Shown here: positions 29,212 through 38,728 of the stretch, in pieces | Position numbering within the stretch: position 1 is the first letter of the stretch | Layout of the letters: every line of letters begins with the position of its first letter | Source: Methylophaga sp. OBS3 | Lineage (GTDB): Bacteria > Pseudomonadota > Gammaproteobacteria > Nitrosococcales > Methylophagaceae | Direction of reading: 5' to 3' | Assembly: GCF_026319325.1 (NCBI RefSeq) | Contig: NZ_JAPDMU010000003.1 | Span: 1 to 64,000 of the forward strand | DNA length: 64,000 nucleotides | Notes under the pieces: model-generated | Seen by the model: the letters and a program-made list of their open reading frames with translations, nothing else | Databases searched by the model: none | What the model was told of the DNA's origin: nothing | Position numbers and translations under genes: made by a program

Positions 29212-30255
29212 TCAAAATAATTCAACATCGTTGTCATGGGCGGATGAGCGCGATTCGGTAATTTTACCCTCAGATACAAGGCTATGATAACTGTGTACCT
29301 GGTTACGACCATTTTGTTTAGCGTAATACAAGGCATTATCAGCCTGACCGATAACATCCGCAGTCGAGGATTGCAGCGCCACTTCAACAAAGCCAATGCT
29401 AATCGTAATTTGATCCAGCTGAGGGAATGTTTGGTTAGCCACAATTAACCTAAGTCGCTCAAAAGCCATAAATGCATCCGCTTCACCGGCCGATTTAAGA
29501 AGAACAACAAACTCTTCTCCCCCAAAACGAAACACCAGATCATTATCTCGCAACACACCAGAGGTCATAAGTCTTGAGACGAGAATGATCACTTCATCCC
29601 CATATAAATGACCATAGTTATCATTTATTTGCTTAAAGTAATCGATATCAATGATGCCTAGCCAGTCTTTGGTAGCAGCATGACGCCGCGAGTCCTGAGG
29701 CTCAACGCTTTTATCCAAAAAGTTATTACGCTGATTATTAAGTACTTGCGAAATTTGTTGATCCAGCGTCTCTCTATTAAAGAGACTGGTCAATTTATCG
29801 CGTTGGGTTTTATTAATCAGCCCGAGGTAATTAGCATAGACCTTCAATAACCCAGAAACGAGCCTTTGGTCACTATCAGACAACTTTTCGTGGAAACGGT
29901 GTAACAAAATCGCCAAAATCCCCCCTTGACTGTCAAGCGCAGGAATAATGGTAAAAAATTCACCTTGTTTATCGCAGTATTGCTTAATTTCACGGTCGTC
30001 AATTGCTGATCTAATGAGCGATTTCAACTCAGGCGACTCATTATCAAACTTACTGTGGGCCTTTGCTGGGGCAACCAAGTCCTTGGCTTCTTGGCTTTTC
30101 TCAAGCCTATTCACCTGCAGAATATCCAGACTATGAGCCGGAAACAGTTCGTTAAGCGTTTTAAGCAGACTTTCTTCTAATACATCACGATCTTGATGGC
30201 CGGTAAATTCGGCCAGATTATCGATTATTTGATTACTGTTATGAAGGTGCTGCAT
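29212..30255 (-). CDS. Diguanylate cyclase (GGDEF)
   Basis: A 347-residue protein with an N-terminal GAF-like sensory region (about 1-160) and a C-terminal GGDEF domain. The active-site motif reads FRFGGEEFVVLL (GGEEF is a functional variant), with IDIDYFKQINDNYGHLYGD upstream for metal and guanine binding. No membrane helix is seen. It should make c-di-GMP in the cytosol. It ends just before coq7. Confidence 0.92.
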   Translation of the reverse strand: MQHLHNSNQIIDNLAEFTGHQDRDVLEESLLKTLNELFPAHSLDILQVNRLEKSQEAKDLVAPAKAHSKFDNESPELKSLIRSAIDDREIKQYCDKQGEFFTIIPALDSQGGILAILLHRFHEKLSDSDQRLVSGLLKVYANYLGLINKTQRDKLTSLFNRETLDQQISQVLNNQRNNFLDKSVEPQDSRRHAATKDWLGIIDIDYFKQINDNYGHLYGDEVIILVSRLMTSGVLRDNDLVFRFGGEEFVVLLKSAGEADAFMAFERLRLIVANQTFPQLDQITISIGFVEVALQSSTADVIGQADNALYYAKQNGRNQVHSYHSLVSEGKITESRSSAHDNDVELF

Positions 30256-30341
30256 TCCAGGTTATCCATAGATATAGCATCAGACTAATATTGTTATGTA
30301 ACTGTATTACTGCCTGTTTCAGCTACACTTCTGAATACTAC

Positions 30342-31304
30342 TCAGTTGACACTCACTTTTTTATTCAGAATTTGTTTGAGAGTGCTTGCCAGTTCATGGG
30401 GCTGAAATTTTGAAACATATGCATCAGAGCCTATGCCGCGCCCCATCGCCTGATTTGCAACCGCAGTTAGCGATGAATGCATAATAACGGGTAAATGTGC
30501 CATCCGCGGATCAGCTTTAATTTTTTGCGTTAAAACGTAACCATCCATCTCTGGCATTTCAACATCCGTCAGCACAACACTGATTTCACTATCGATTTTT
30601 CTACCTTCACGCTCACATTGCGTGGCAATTTTATCAAGCGCTTTCCATGCTTCAGCGCCATTAATCACACTGACATGGTGTACACCTAATCTATCTAAAG
30701 TTTGGGCAACTTGTTTTCTAGCAACTGCGGAGTCATCTGCAAATAACACTTTATATTTGCCAGCATTTTCAATTTTATCAATACCCTCAAAAACACTGTC
30801 GTCATAAAAACCACCGGCATCAGCCAAGATCTTTTCAACGTCCATGATCATAACTAAACGATTATCAGATAACTCGGCCACAGCAGTAACTAAACCACCA
30901 AGGCGCTTTGACAATAGTGCTGGCGGCTCTTTAACTTGCTGCCAACTTAGTCGCTGAATGGTATCAACCGCAGAGACAAGAAAACCTTGTACATGTGTGT
31001 TGTACTCAGTGATCATCAAAATTGACGGTTTTTCTTTGGCGTTTAACTTACAAAATTTTTGCAAATTAATAATTGGGACCATATCACCACGCAGGCTTAC
31101 AAAGCCTTCAATACCTTCGGGCATTTCTGGTGCGCTAGTAATTTCTGGCACATTAAGAACTTCTCTGACTTTAAAGACGTTAATGCCAAAGAGCTCATTA
31201 CGACCTGTTTCATCGTTGGTGCCAAGACTAAATAAAAGCACCTCAAGGTGATTAGTGCCTGCCAGCTTTGTACGTTCATCAATCGAATCAATTAAAGATG
31301 CCAT
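30342..31304 (-). CDS. cheV: CheV-type chemotaxis coupling protein
   Basis: A 320-residue fusion of an N-terminal CheW domain (about 15-165; GINVFKVREVL, FVSLRGDMVPIINL) and a C-terminal receiver (about 185-315) with the acidic pocket VLFADDSAV, phospho-acceptor VVLTDVEMPEMDG and later Lys in SKFQP. It couples chemoreceptors to CheA with phosphorylation-based adaptation. It stands alone; no other che gene is nearby. A ribosome site AAGAGA precedes the ATG. Confidence 0.94.
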   Translation of the reverse strand: MASLIDSIDERTKLAGTNHLEVLLFSLGTNDETGRNELFGINVFKVREVLNVPEITSAPEMPEGIEGFVSLRGDMVPIINLQKFCKLNAKEKPSILMITEYNTHVQGFLVSAVDTIQRLSWQQVKEPPALLSKRLGGLVTAVAELSDNRLVMIMDVEKILADAGGFYDDSVFEGIDKIENAGKYKVLFADDSAVARKQVAQTLDRLGVHHVSVINGAEAWKALDKIATQCEREGRKIDSEISVVLTDVEMPEMDGYVLTQKIKADPRMAHLPVIMHSSLTAVANQAMGRGIGSDAYVSKFQPHELASTLKQILNKKVSVN

Positions 31305-31511
31305 GGCAGTTCTCTTACGCTAGTAGTTATTGGCGTGCTTCCGTTAATCCATTTAACGGCAAAAATAAGCAGAACTTGAGTGCAAGACTGCCTTAAGACC
31401 AAGATAGCGCAAGGCTATCGTCTCAGCAAGCAATATTCTTAGAGAAAACTACACCCTGAAATCCCAAAGCAGTTAGAATGGGTCGGGTATTAAAGAAGAA
31501 ATAATTCGGAA

Positions 31512-31598
31512 TGGTGCCCAGGGGGAGACTCGAACTCCCACGTACATAAGTACACTAGCACCTGAAGCTAGCGCGTCTACCAATTCCGCCACCTGGGC
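31512..31598 (-). tRNA. tRNA-Leu (anticodon CAG)
   Basis: The minus strand folds as a class II tRNA: acceptor GCCCAGG pairs with CCTGGGC, anticodon stem CTAGC/GCTAG with loop TTCAGGT (anticodon CAG), a variable arm, T-loop TTCGAGT and a genome-encoded CCA. Confidence 0.97.
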
Positions 31599-31609
31599 AA
31601 GAAGCGCGC

Positions 31610-31638
31610 ACTATATAGATTGAGATAATAACTGTCAA
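31610..31638 (-). promoter_or_regulatory. tRNA-Leu promoter overlapping the rnr start
   Basis: Minus strand: perfect -35 TTGACA (31633-31638), 17-base spacer, -10 TATAGT (31610-31615), then a G/C-rich discriminator GCGCGC. The -35 box touches the first base of the divergent rnr start codon. Confidence 0.8.
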
Positions 31639-33806
31639 TGACTAAAGAACACCCGCACGACCCTTTCGCCGCACGTGAAGCCGAAAAATACGACAACCCT
31701 ATCGCCAGCCGAGAACTTATCCTCGCACTACTTAAAGACCACAAAGCCCCATTAAGTCAAAAGAATATTGCTCGCCAACTTGGCATTAAAGGTGAAGAAG
31801 AGGTTGAAGCATTACGTCGTCGGTTACGAGCGATGGAACGTGACGGTCAAATTCTGCGCAACCGTAAAAACGCCTATGGTGTTGTATCTAAAATGAATTT
31901 GATTAGTGGCCGTGTCATGGGGCATCCAGATGGGTTCGGTTTCTTAATCCCCGATGAAGGTGGTGAAGACTTATTTTTAAGTGAACGTGAAATGCGTGTG
32001 GTGCTTCATGGCGACCGAGCTTTAGCCCGTGTTGTAGGTACCGATCGTCGGGGTCGTCAAGAAGGCAGTATTGTTGAGGTTATCCAACGTGCCAATGAAA
32101 AAGTTGTTGGTCGTCTCCACGACGATGCTGGAATGTTTTATTTAGTGCCACATAATCGTCGTATCAGTCAGGATATACTGATTCCAATACAGGATTTACT
32201 AGGTGCTAAGGATGGCCAAATTGTAGAAGCTGCCGTCACTGAACACCCCAATAAACATCGCTCCCCGCTTGGTAAAATCGTTAATGTACTTGGTGACCAT
32301 ATGGCACCCGGTATGGAAATTGATATTGCTCTGCGCAGCTTTGAGTTGCCACACGAATGGTCAGTCAAGGCTTTAAAACAAGCTGAATCTTTTGGTGAAT
32401 TTATCCCAGAGGCAGCTATTGAAGGTCGATTAGACTTACGCGAACTCCCTCTGGTGACTATCGATGGTGCCGATGCTCGTGATTTTGATGATGCCGTCTA
32501 TGCAGAAAAACTCAAAAACGGTAACTGGAAATTGTGGGTTGCCATCGCCGATGTTTCTTACTACGTTAAACCTGATGATGCATTAGATAAAGATGCACAA
32601 GACCGGGCAACTTCGGTTTACTTCCCTAGCCAAGTTATCCCGATGCTCCCTGAAGCATTATCGAACGGACTTTGCTCACTCAACCCTAAGGTTGATCGCT
32701 TATGCATGGTTTGTGAAATGGTGATAAATCCTCAGGGTGAACTGGAATCTTATAAATTCCATGAAGCCGTGATGAACTCCAAAGCGAGACTTATTTACGA
32801 GCAAGTTGCTGAAATCCTGGAGACTCCTGAGAGTCCATTGAGAGATGAATTTGCACATGTCTTGCCGGGATTGGAAGACATGTATGCCCTATTCAAGATC
32901 ATGCTTAATGCAAGAGAATCTCGTGGTGCCATTGATTTTGAAATGACTGAAACGCAGTTCCTATTTGATGAAAACCGTAAAATCTCATCAATCGAACCCC
33001 GTCAACGTAATGATGCACACCGCTTAATTGAAGAGTTTATGATTGCTGCAAATGTCTCTGCAGCTAAATACTTATTAAATAGCAAATTACCGGTTTTATA
33101 TCGTGTTCACGAAACGCCCGCGGAAGAAAAGCTATCCGCATTACGTGAGTTCTTAGGCGAACTTGGCTTATTTTTAGGTGGTGGCGATGAACCTGAGCCA
33201 CGTCACTATGCTTCTTTGTTAAAAACAGCGAGTAAACGTCCAGATGGCCATTTATTACAAACTGTTATGCTGCGCAGTATGAAGCAAGCTGTGTATAGCC
33301 CTGACAACGTTGGTCACTTTGGTTTAGCACTTGAGGCCTATGCTCACTTCACCTCCCCAATTCGCCGTTATCCGGATTTACTTGTCCATCGTGCATTGAA
33401 ACACGCTATTAGTAAAAAGAAAAAAGCGACATGGCAATATTCGGATGAAGAAATGGTGCAACTCGGTGAGCACTGTTCAATGGCCAGCCGCCGCGCCGAT
33501 GAAGCAACCCGTGATGTCAGTGACTGGCTCAAATGCGAATTTATGCAAGAACGTGTTGGCGAAGTACACGAAGGCATTATTAGTGGCGTAACAGGCTTTG
33601 GTTTATTTGTTGAATTAACCGATATCTACATTGAAGGTTTGATTCACGTCACTTCATTGAAAAATGACTATTACCAATTCGATGCTGCTGGTCACCGTCT
33701 CATGGGTGAAAGAACCCGTAAAGTCTATCGTTTAGGTGATGCTTTAAGAGTGAAAGTTGTCCGCGTCGACCTTGATGAGAAAAAAATCGACCTTGAGCTA
33801 GCATGA
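31638..33806 (+). CDS. rnr: Ribonuclease R
   Basis: A 3'-5' exoribonuclease that degrades structured RNA. The 722-residue protein has an N-terminal winged-helix (about 22-85), cold-shock domains, the RNB catalytic domain with DGADARDFDDAVYAE (metal-binding Asp residues) and a C-terminal S1 domain (about 640-722). It is shorter than the E. coli enzyme because it lacks the long basic tail after S1. It is divergent from tRNA-Leu. Confidence 0.96.
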   Translation: MTKEHPHDPFAAREAEKYDNPIASRELILALLKDHKAPLSQKNIARQLGIKGEEEVEALRRRLRAMERDGQILRNRKNAYGVVSKMNLISGRVMGHPDGFGFLIPDEGGEDLFLSEREMRVVLHGDRALARVVGTDRRGRQEGSIVEVIQRANEKVVGRLHDDAGMFYLVPHNRRISQDILIPIQDLLGAKDGQIVEAAVTEHPNKHRSPLGKIVNVLGDHMAPGMEIDIALRSFELPHEWSVKALKQAESFGEFIPEAAIEGRLDLRELPLVTIDGADARDFDDAVYAEKLKNGNWKLWVAIADVSYYVKPDDALDKDAQDRATSVYFPSQVIPMLPEALSNGLCSLNPKVDRLCMVCEMVINPQGELESYKFHEAVMNSKARLIYEQVAEILETPESPLRDEFAHVLPGLEDMYALFKIMLNARESRGAIDFEMTETQFLFDENRKISSIEPRQRNDAHRLIEEFMIAANVSAAKYLLNSKLPVLYRVHETPAEEKLSALREFLGELGLFLGGGDEPEPRHYASLLKTASKRPDGHLLQTVMLRSMKQAVYSPDNVGHFGLALEAYAHFTSPIRRYPDLLVHRALKHAISKKKKATWQYSDEEMVQLGEHCSMASRRADEATRDVSDWLKCEFMQERVGEVHEGIISGVTGFGLFVELTDIYIEGLIHVTSLKNDYYQFDAAGHRLMGERTRKVYRLGDALRVKVVRVDLDEKKIDLELA

Positions 33807-33821
33807 TGTGACAGATTTTCC

Positions 33822-33849
33822 TTGACCGCGCTCAGAAAGGCAGTACAAT
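33822..33849 (+). promoter_or_regulatory. Probable tRNA-His promoter
   Basis: TTGACC (33822-33827), 16-base spacer and TACAAT (33844-33849), about 60 bases before the tRNA. The -10 lies inside an imperfect inverted repeat (GAAAGGCA ... TGCCCTTTC). Confidence 0.6.
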
Positions 33850-33911
33850 TATGCCCTTTCCAAATTGCACCGCTGATTCACGCGGTCAGGCGAAAAAAAA
33901 CCATTTTCTGT

Positions 33912-33988
33912 GGTGAGTGTAGCTCAGTTGGTAGAGTCCCGGATTGTGATTCCGGTTGTCGTGGGTTCGAGCCCCATCACTCACCCCA
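33912..33988 (+). tRNA. tRNA-His (anticodon GTG)
   Basis: A 77-base tRNA with acceptor GGTGAGT including the extra 5' G typical of tRNA-His, anticodon loop with GTG inside CCGGA/TCCGG stem, T-loop TTCGAGC and encoded CCA. It closely resembles the E. coli gene. Confidence 0.97.
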
Positions 33989-33996
33989 TTTTCCTG

Positions 33997-34857
33997 TCAT
34001 TTAAATCGAATCTTGAACTCGTCAATGACGTCTTGCTCAAGCTCTTGATAATCAAGATCGCTCATATGTAAACGTGTTAACACGTTTTCTTTCTCTAAAA
34101 CCCACTCTGAATTTTCTTGGCCATAACGATATCGGCTATGGATATTTGCAGCGATTTTCGACATCGCATACAAATCCTTACTCCAAGCACTCACATCATC
34201 CGCAGGCAAAAGCTCGTCATCATGGTGACGTAAGATCAGCTCGCAGATATAGTCAGGTAAATGCCAAGAGTTAGCTAAGAAATAACCAACGACTGCGTGA
34301 TTAGTTTGATAAATCTCATCTTCCACTTCGGTAAAAGGGATTTCAATCTGATTATTCGCTTTGATTAAGGTCTCTTTGTAATCACTAAAACGCATCGCCA
34401 TCAATGGAATACCGCAATCGCGGAACAATCCAAATGTGAAGCAATCTTCTCGCAGTGATGGATTTTTTATATTTAAATAGCCCGGCAACATCAACATCAA
34501 ATTTGCTAAATCAATACTATTGTCCCAAAACTTTTCTAAAGAGATACATGCCTTACCAGACATTGCGCGGCGCAACTCAATATAAGTCACTAACATCTCA
34601 ACGCGTTTTATACCGAGCATAACGATCGCCTGCTCAATATCTAAGATTTTTCTTTTTAGGCCAAATATTGGGGAGTTAATGGTTTTGAGTAACATCCCCG
34701 AAAGCGCGACATCACGACCAATACTGTAAGCATAATCATCAGCATCAGAATCTACCGATGCTGAAAGTTGATGAACCTCTAACAATACCGTTGGACTTGC
34801 GGGGATCTGGAAATGGCGCATTTCCTGTTCTGCGCGAACTAAATCTACTTGTTTCAT
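33997..34857 (-). CDS. HDOD-domain protein
   Basis: A 286-residue protein made of one HDOD domain (about residues 10-225), a degenerate HD-type module common in bacterial signalling. Visible family features are the N-terminal IPASPTVLLEV and the later AIVMLGIKRVEML helix. The full HD metal site is not preserved, so hydrolase activity is not expected. No second output domain is present. It stands between tRNA-His and tRNA-Thr; partner unknown. Confidence 0.87.
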   Translation of the reverse strand: MKQVDLVRAEQEMRHFQIPASPTVLLEVHQLSASVDSDADDYAYSIGRDVALSGMLLKTINSPIFGLKRKILDIEQAIVMLGIKRVEMLVTYIELRRAMSGKACISLEKFWDNSIDLANLMLMLPGYLNIKNPSLREDCFTFGLFRDCGIPLMAMRFSDYKETLIKANNQIEIPFTEVEDEIYQTNHAVVGYFLANSWHLPDYICELILRHHDDELLPADDVSAWSKDLYAMSKIAANIHSRYRYGQENSEWVLEKENVLTRLHMSDLDYQELEQDVIDEFKIRFK

Positions 34858-34998
34858 TTATTGCTGTACTCCTACATACAAATCCATCTGCAAGAAGAAA
34901 TATAACACCAATACATTCGTGTTTAACCCCAAGTGGTGCACTAAATTTATGATTTTTAACAGGCTATTCGTCTAGATCAAAATTAACGAAATTGAGGC

Positions 34999-35027
34999 TT
35001 GCTAAGGCCGTACTGCCTCCGTATAAT
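34999..35027 (+). promoter_or_regulatory. tRNA-Thr promoter
   Basis: TTGCTA (34999-35004), 17-base spacer and perfect TATAAT (35022-35027), about 12 bases before the mature tRNA. Confidence 0.75.
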
Positions 35028-35039
35028 ACGCTTCCTGTT

Positions 35040-35115
<76 letters not shown>

Positions 35116-35125
35116 AAGCATATTT

Positions 35126-35160
35126 AAGCCTCAGAAGTTTTACTTCCGAGGCTTTTTTGT
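35126..35160 (+). terminator. Intrinsic terminator after tRNA-Thr
   Basis: Stem AAGCCTC/GAGGCTT extended by GAAG/CTTC across a one-base bulge on each side, then a run of six T. It ends the tRNA-Thr transcript. The remaining bases to 35408 show no gene; they should hold the ettA promoter. Confidence 0.9.
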
Positions 35161-35408
35161 TTCTGGCTTTCCTTAAAAACCTAATTCATCCCCCAACCGA
35201 AACAAATTTTGAGTAGCAAACCTAACTGTCTTTAAGCAATTAGCCCACACCCAATTCACAACCAGATAAATCGCAGTATTCAAAACACGTAACAAATTCT
35301 CTGATGTTTGATGAAGTAAATTTTCTACTTAAGAACAGAATTCGCATTCCAAGGCTGGCCTCGGTAAAATCGCCCTCAATTTGTTTTAAGTCATAACGGA
35401 GCCGATAT

Positions 35409-37067
35409 ATGGCGCAATACGTATACAGCATGAACCGCGTTGGCAAAATCGTGCCGCCAAAACGCGAAATTCTTAAAGATATTTCTCTGTCATTTTTCCC
35501 AGGTGCAAAAATTGGTGTTTTGGGCCTAAACGGTTCGGGTAAATCTACACTTCTGCGTATCATGGCTGGTGTAGATAACGACTATATCGGTGAAGCTCGT
35601 CCAATGCCGAACATGAAGGTTGGTTACCTGCCTCAAGAACCTGAGCTTGACGATAACAAAACGGTTCGTGAGGTTGTGGAAGAGTCTGTTGCTGATGTTA
35701 AAGGCGCATTGGATGAGTTGGATAAAGTCTATGCGGCTTATGCTGAGCCTGATGCTGACTTTGATGCACTCGCCAAAAAACAAGCTGAATTAGAAAACCT
35801 GATCACAGCAAAAGATGGCCACAATTTAGAAAACGCTTTAGAGCGTGCAGCAGATGCATTACGTCTTCCGCCTTGGGATACCAAAGTTGGCGTGTTGTCT
35901 GGTGGTGAGCGACGCCGCGTTGCATTATGCCGCTTATTGTTAGATAACCCAGATATGTTGCTTTTAGATGAGCCGACTAACCATCTTGATGCTGAGTCTA
36001 TTGCTTGGATCGAACGCTTTTTACAAGAATACCCAGGTACCGTTGTGGCCATTACCCATGACCGCTACTTCCTTGATAACGCAGCAGGCTGGATTCTTGA
36101 GTTAGATCGTGGTCGCGGTATTCCATATGAAGGTAACTACTCTTCTTGGTTGGAACAAAAAGAAAATCGTTTAGAACAAGAAGCGAAAGAAGAAGCATCA
36201 CATCGTAAAGCTATCCAAGCTGAACTTGAATGGGTTCGCCAAGGTGCTAAAGGCCGCCAGGCCAAATCTAAAGCACGTTTGAAACAGTTTGAAGAAATGA
36301 ACTCAAAAGAGTTTCAACAACGCAATGAGACCCAAGAAATTTACATTCCACCTGGTCCACGTCTAGGCGACAAGGTTATTGAACTCAATAATGTCACGAA
36401 GTCATATGGTGACAAATTGTTGTTTGAAAATCTGAATATCTCTATTCCACCGGGTGCGATTGTCGGCATTATTGGTCCAAATGGCGCGGGTAAATCGACT
36501 TTATTCCGAATGATTAGTGGTGAAGAAAAACCGGATGCTGGTGAAATCGAAATCGGTAGTACGGTGCAATTAGCCTATGTAAATCAGTCTCGTGAGTTAG
36601 ATGGCAAAAAAACCGTGTTTGAGGAAATTTCTGATGGCGCTGACATGATTACTGTCGGTAACTATCAAACCCCTTCACGTGCGTATTGTGGCCGTTTTAA
36701 CTTTAAGGGTTCAGACCAACAGAAGTTTGTTAAAGATCTCTCAGGTGGTGAACGTAACCGTTTGCATATGGCAAAGCTGCTTAAAGAAGGCGGTAACGTA
36801 TTACTGCTCGACGAACCGACCAATGATCTCGATGTTGAAACACTGCGTGCTCTAGAAGAAGCCATTTTGGCGTTCCCTGGCTCAGCCGTGGTGATTTCGC
36901 ATGACCGTTGGTTCTTAGATCGTATTTGTACCCATATCATTGCTTATGAAGGTGATTCTTCAGTCACATTCTTTGAGGGTAACTATACGGATTATGCTGA
37001 GGATTACCGCAAGCGCTTTGGTAAAGATCACCAACCAGAGCGCATTAAATACCGTCGTATGAACTAA
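35409..37067 (+). CDS. ettA: Energy-dependent translational throttle protein (ABC-F)
   Basis: A ribosome-binding ABC-F ATPase that gates the first elongation step according to ATP level. The 552-residue protein has two ABC domains with Walker A motifs GLNGSGKST and GPNGAGKST and signatures LSGGERRR and LSGGERNR, separated by a charged arm/linker (about 240-320). There are no membrane helices. GGAG precedes the ATG. A strong terminator follows. Confidence 0.96.
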   Translation: MAQYVYSMNRVGKIVPPKREILKDISLSFFPGAKIGVLGLNGSGKSTLLRIMAGVDNDYIGEARPMPNMKVGYLPQEPELDDNKTVREVVEESVADVKGALDELDKVYAAYAEPDADFDALAKKQAELENLITAKDGHNLENALERAADALRLPPWDTKVGVLSGGERRRVALCRLLLDNPDMLLLDEPTNHLDAESIAWIERFLQEYPGTVVAITHDRYFLDNAAGWILELDRGRGIPYEGNYSSWLEQKENRLEQEAKEEASHRKAIQAELEWVRQGAKGRQAKSKARLKQFEEMNSKEFQQRNETQEIYIPPGPRLGDKVIELNNVTKSYGDKLLFENLNISIPPGAIVGIIGPNGAGKSTLFRMISGEEKPDAGEIEIGSTVQLAYVNQSRELDGKKTVFEEISDGADMITVGNYQTPSRAYCGRFNFKGSDQQKFVKDLSGGERNRLHMAKLLKEGGNVLLLDEPTNDLDVETLRALEEAILAFPGSAVVISHDRWFLDRICTHIIAYEGDSSVTFFEGNYTDYAEDYRKRFGKDHQPERIKYRRMN

Positions 37068-37087
37068 TCAACGGTAAAGCCCAAAAC

Positions 37088-37119
37088 AAAAAAGCCCCGC
37101 TAATTAACGGGGCTTTTTT
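37088..37119. terminator. Bidirectional intrinsic terminator
   Basis: A 12-base-pair stem made of an A run plus GCCCCG and its complement, with an 8-base loop, between the convergent ettA and PQQ-propeller genes. It can work on both strands. Confidence 0.92.
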
Positions 37120-37134
37120 ATGGTGGTTATTTCG

Positions 37135-38238
37135 TTACTTAAATACGAAGACATCACCATCATCACTATTAAACAATAACCTTTCATTAACGACGGTTGC
37201 AGAACCAAATATGGGCCATCCGGCATCATAGCTTGCTAATGCTTGTCCCGTTCTAGCATCAACGATAAACATCTCACCTGCCATTGAGCCAATATAAACT
37301 GCATTTTGGGTCAGTAATGGCGATGCAAAAATCGGCGCCTCAGCGTCAAAAGACCATTGTAAAGCGCCCTTTTCTGCACTGACACTCAAAACATCTCCGC
37401 CGGTTGTTGCTGCAATGACTTGATCTTCATATGCAGCAATTGACCCAAATATCCGATTTTCAGCTTGATATTGCCAGATAGGCTCAGATTGTCCTGGGGT
37501 TAATTTCAATAATAGTCCCAAATCCGTTCCCACATAAAACGTATCACCAACGACAGCAGGAGTCGCATCTACTGCTGAACCAACATCATATTGCCAGATC
37601 AACTCACCGGTTTGATTCAGTTGATAGACATGCCCATCATCACTGCCAAACACTAGCGTGTCATTCAGAAGCGCCACTGATGAGTCCACCGCTGCATTCG
37701 TTTTAAAACGCCAATTTAATGTCCCACTTTTGGCATCAAGTGCATACAAATAGCCGTCTAAAGAACCAATATAAACGACACCGTCAATCAAAATAGGAGA
37801 AGCAAAAACTTTATCATCGGTTTGAAATTTCCATAGCAACTCGCCATCGTGGTTAATGCCATAGACATAACCATCATCACTTCCAAAGAAAATCCGCGTA
37901 GACGTCACTAGGGGCGTTGAGAAGATGGCATCATCAGCCTGAAACTGCCAACTGATCTCTCCGGCATCTAGTGAGAGTGCATATAAAACACCATCATAGT
38001 GACCACTAAAAACTTGTCCACCATAAACAACGGGTGATGAAGCGGCACCTTCGCCATTCGATGTAAAGACCCAATTAGCTGTCGAAAACGTTATTGGTCC
38101 ATTCTTATCTACATAACCGCTTCGCTGATTATCAAAGCGAAACAATGCATGGTCAGATTCATATTCAGCGCTTTGCTGACATCCCACCAACAAAAGTAAT
38201 AGCCCAAACGTTAAAGTTTTATTTGCTCTTTTCATCAT
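37135..38238 (-). CDS. PQQ-repeat beta-propeller lipoprotein (BamB-like)
   Basis: A 367-residue lipoprotein (lipobox LLVGC, Cys about 20) followed by about seven PQQ-type beta-propeller blades, each with a pattern like VYIGSLDGYLYALDAKSGTL. The fold matches BamB and PQQ-binding-like proteins, but no dehydrogenase catalytic residues are evident. It is probably anchored in the outer membrane. It stands alone, not beside der as bamB usually does, so I do not call it bamB. Function unknown. Confidence 0.82.
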   Translation of the reverse strand: MMKRANKTLTFGLLLLLVGCQQSAEYESDHALFRFDNQRSGYVDKNGPITFSTANWVFTSNGEGAASSPVVYGGQVFSGHYDGVLYALSLDAGEISWQFQADDAIFSTPLVTSTRIFFGSDDGYVYGINHDGELLWKFQTDDKVFASPILIDGVVYIGSLDGYLYALDAKSGTLNWRFKTNAAVDSSVALLNDTLVFGSDDGHVYQLNQTGELIWQYDVGSAVDATPAVVGDTFYVGTDLGLLLKLTPGQSEPIWQYQAENRIFGSIAAYEDQVIAATTGGDVLSVSAEKGALQWSFDAEAPIFASPLLTQNAVYIGSMAGEMFIVDARTGQALASYDAGWPIFGSATVVNERLLFNSDDGDVFVFK

Positions 38239-38350
38239 GATTCTTTTTTACTTTTGGTTCGCTAATAATAGCAACCTAATTTGCACTATTATTTTGCAGT
38301 AAATTGCATGCTATTATTTAATTCATCCTTCACGCTACAAGGAGCATCGC

Positions 38351-38728
38351 ATGTTATACATGCTGTTAGTCGTAGCAATACTTCTCGCCTTTATGTTGGG
38401 TATGCTGTTTTGGCAACGGCAACAACGTAAAACTATCCTTTCGACATCCCCCAAACCGCCGAGCAAACATTTTCATGGTGTCAGCATTACGCCTAGTGCT
38501 GGTGCCTGTCGTGCAGCCCAAGCTATTGCAAATAAACGTTTTTTATCAAGTGACGCACCTGTACTACCATTAACTGACTGTGACACGGCTTATTGTGGTT
38601 GCCGGTATGAACATCATCAGGACCGTCGAGGTCCAATTAATCGTCGGCAAAAGCACGTCGAAATTGAAACGCAAAGTAATGAAAACGATCATCGCCAAAC
38701 ACCAGAAAGGCGTCATGGCCTGAGATAA
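38351..38728 (+). CDS. Membrane-anchored Cys/His-rich small protein
   Basis: A 125-residue protein with one N-terminal membrane helix (about 2-22) and a basic soluble part. Cys53, Cys77, Cys82, Cys84 and His88, His89 form a compact CxxxxCxC...HH group followed by DRR and NRR, suggestive of a metal site. The second half is rich in Arg, His and Gln and probably disordered. AGGAG precedes the ATG. Its 3' end overlaps the convergent gene by 16 bases. I recognise no named family. Confidence 0.65.
   Translation: MLYMLLVVAILLAFMLGMLFWQRQQRKTILSTSPKPPSKHFHGVSITPSAGACRAAQAIANKRFLSSDAPVLPLTDCDTAYCGCRYEHHQDRRGPINRRQKHVEIETQSNENDHRQTPERRHGLR

Noticed and set aside
37135-38238. Calling the PQQ-propeller lipoprotein bamB
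   Set aside because: The fold fits, but the usual neighbours (hisS side, der) are absent although hisS is elsewhere in this window; the specific role cannot be supported.
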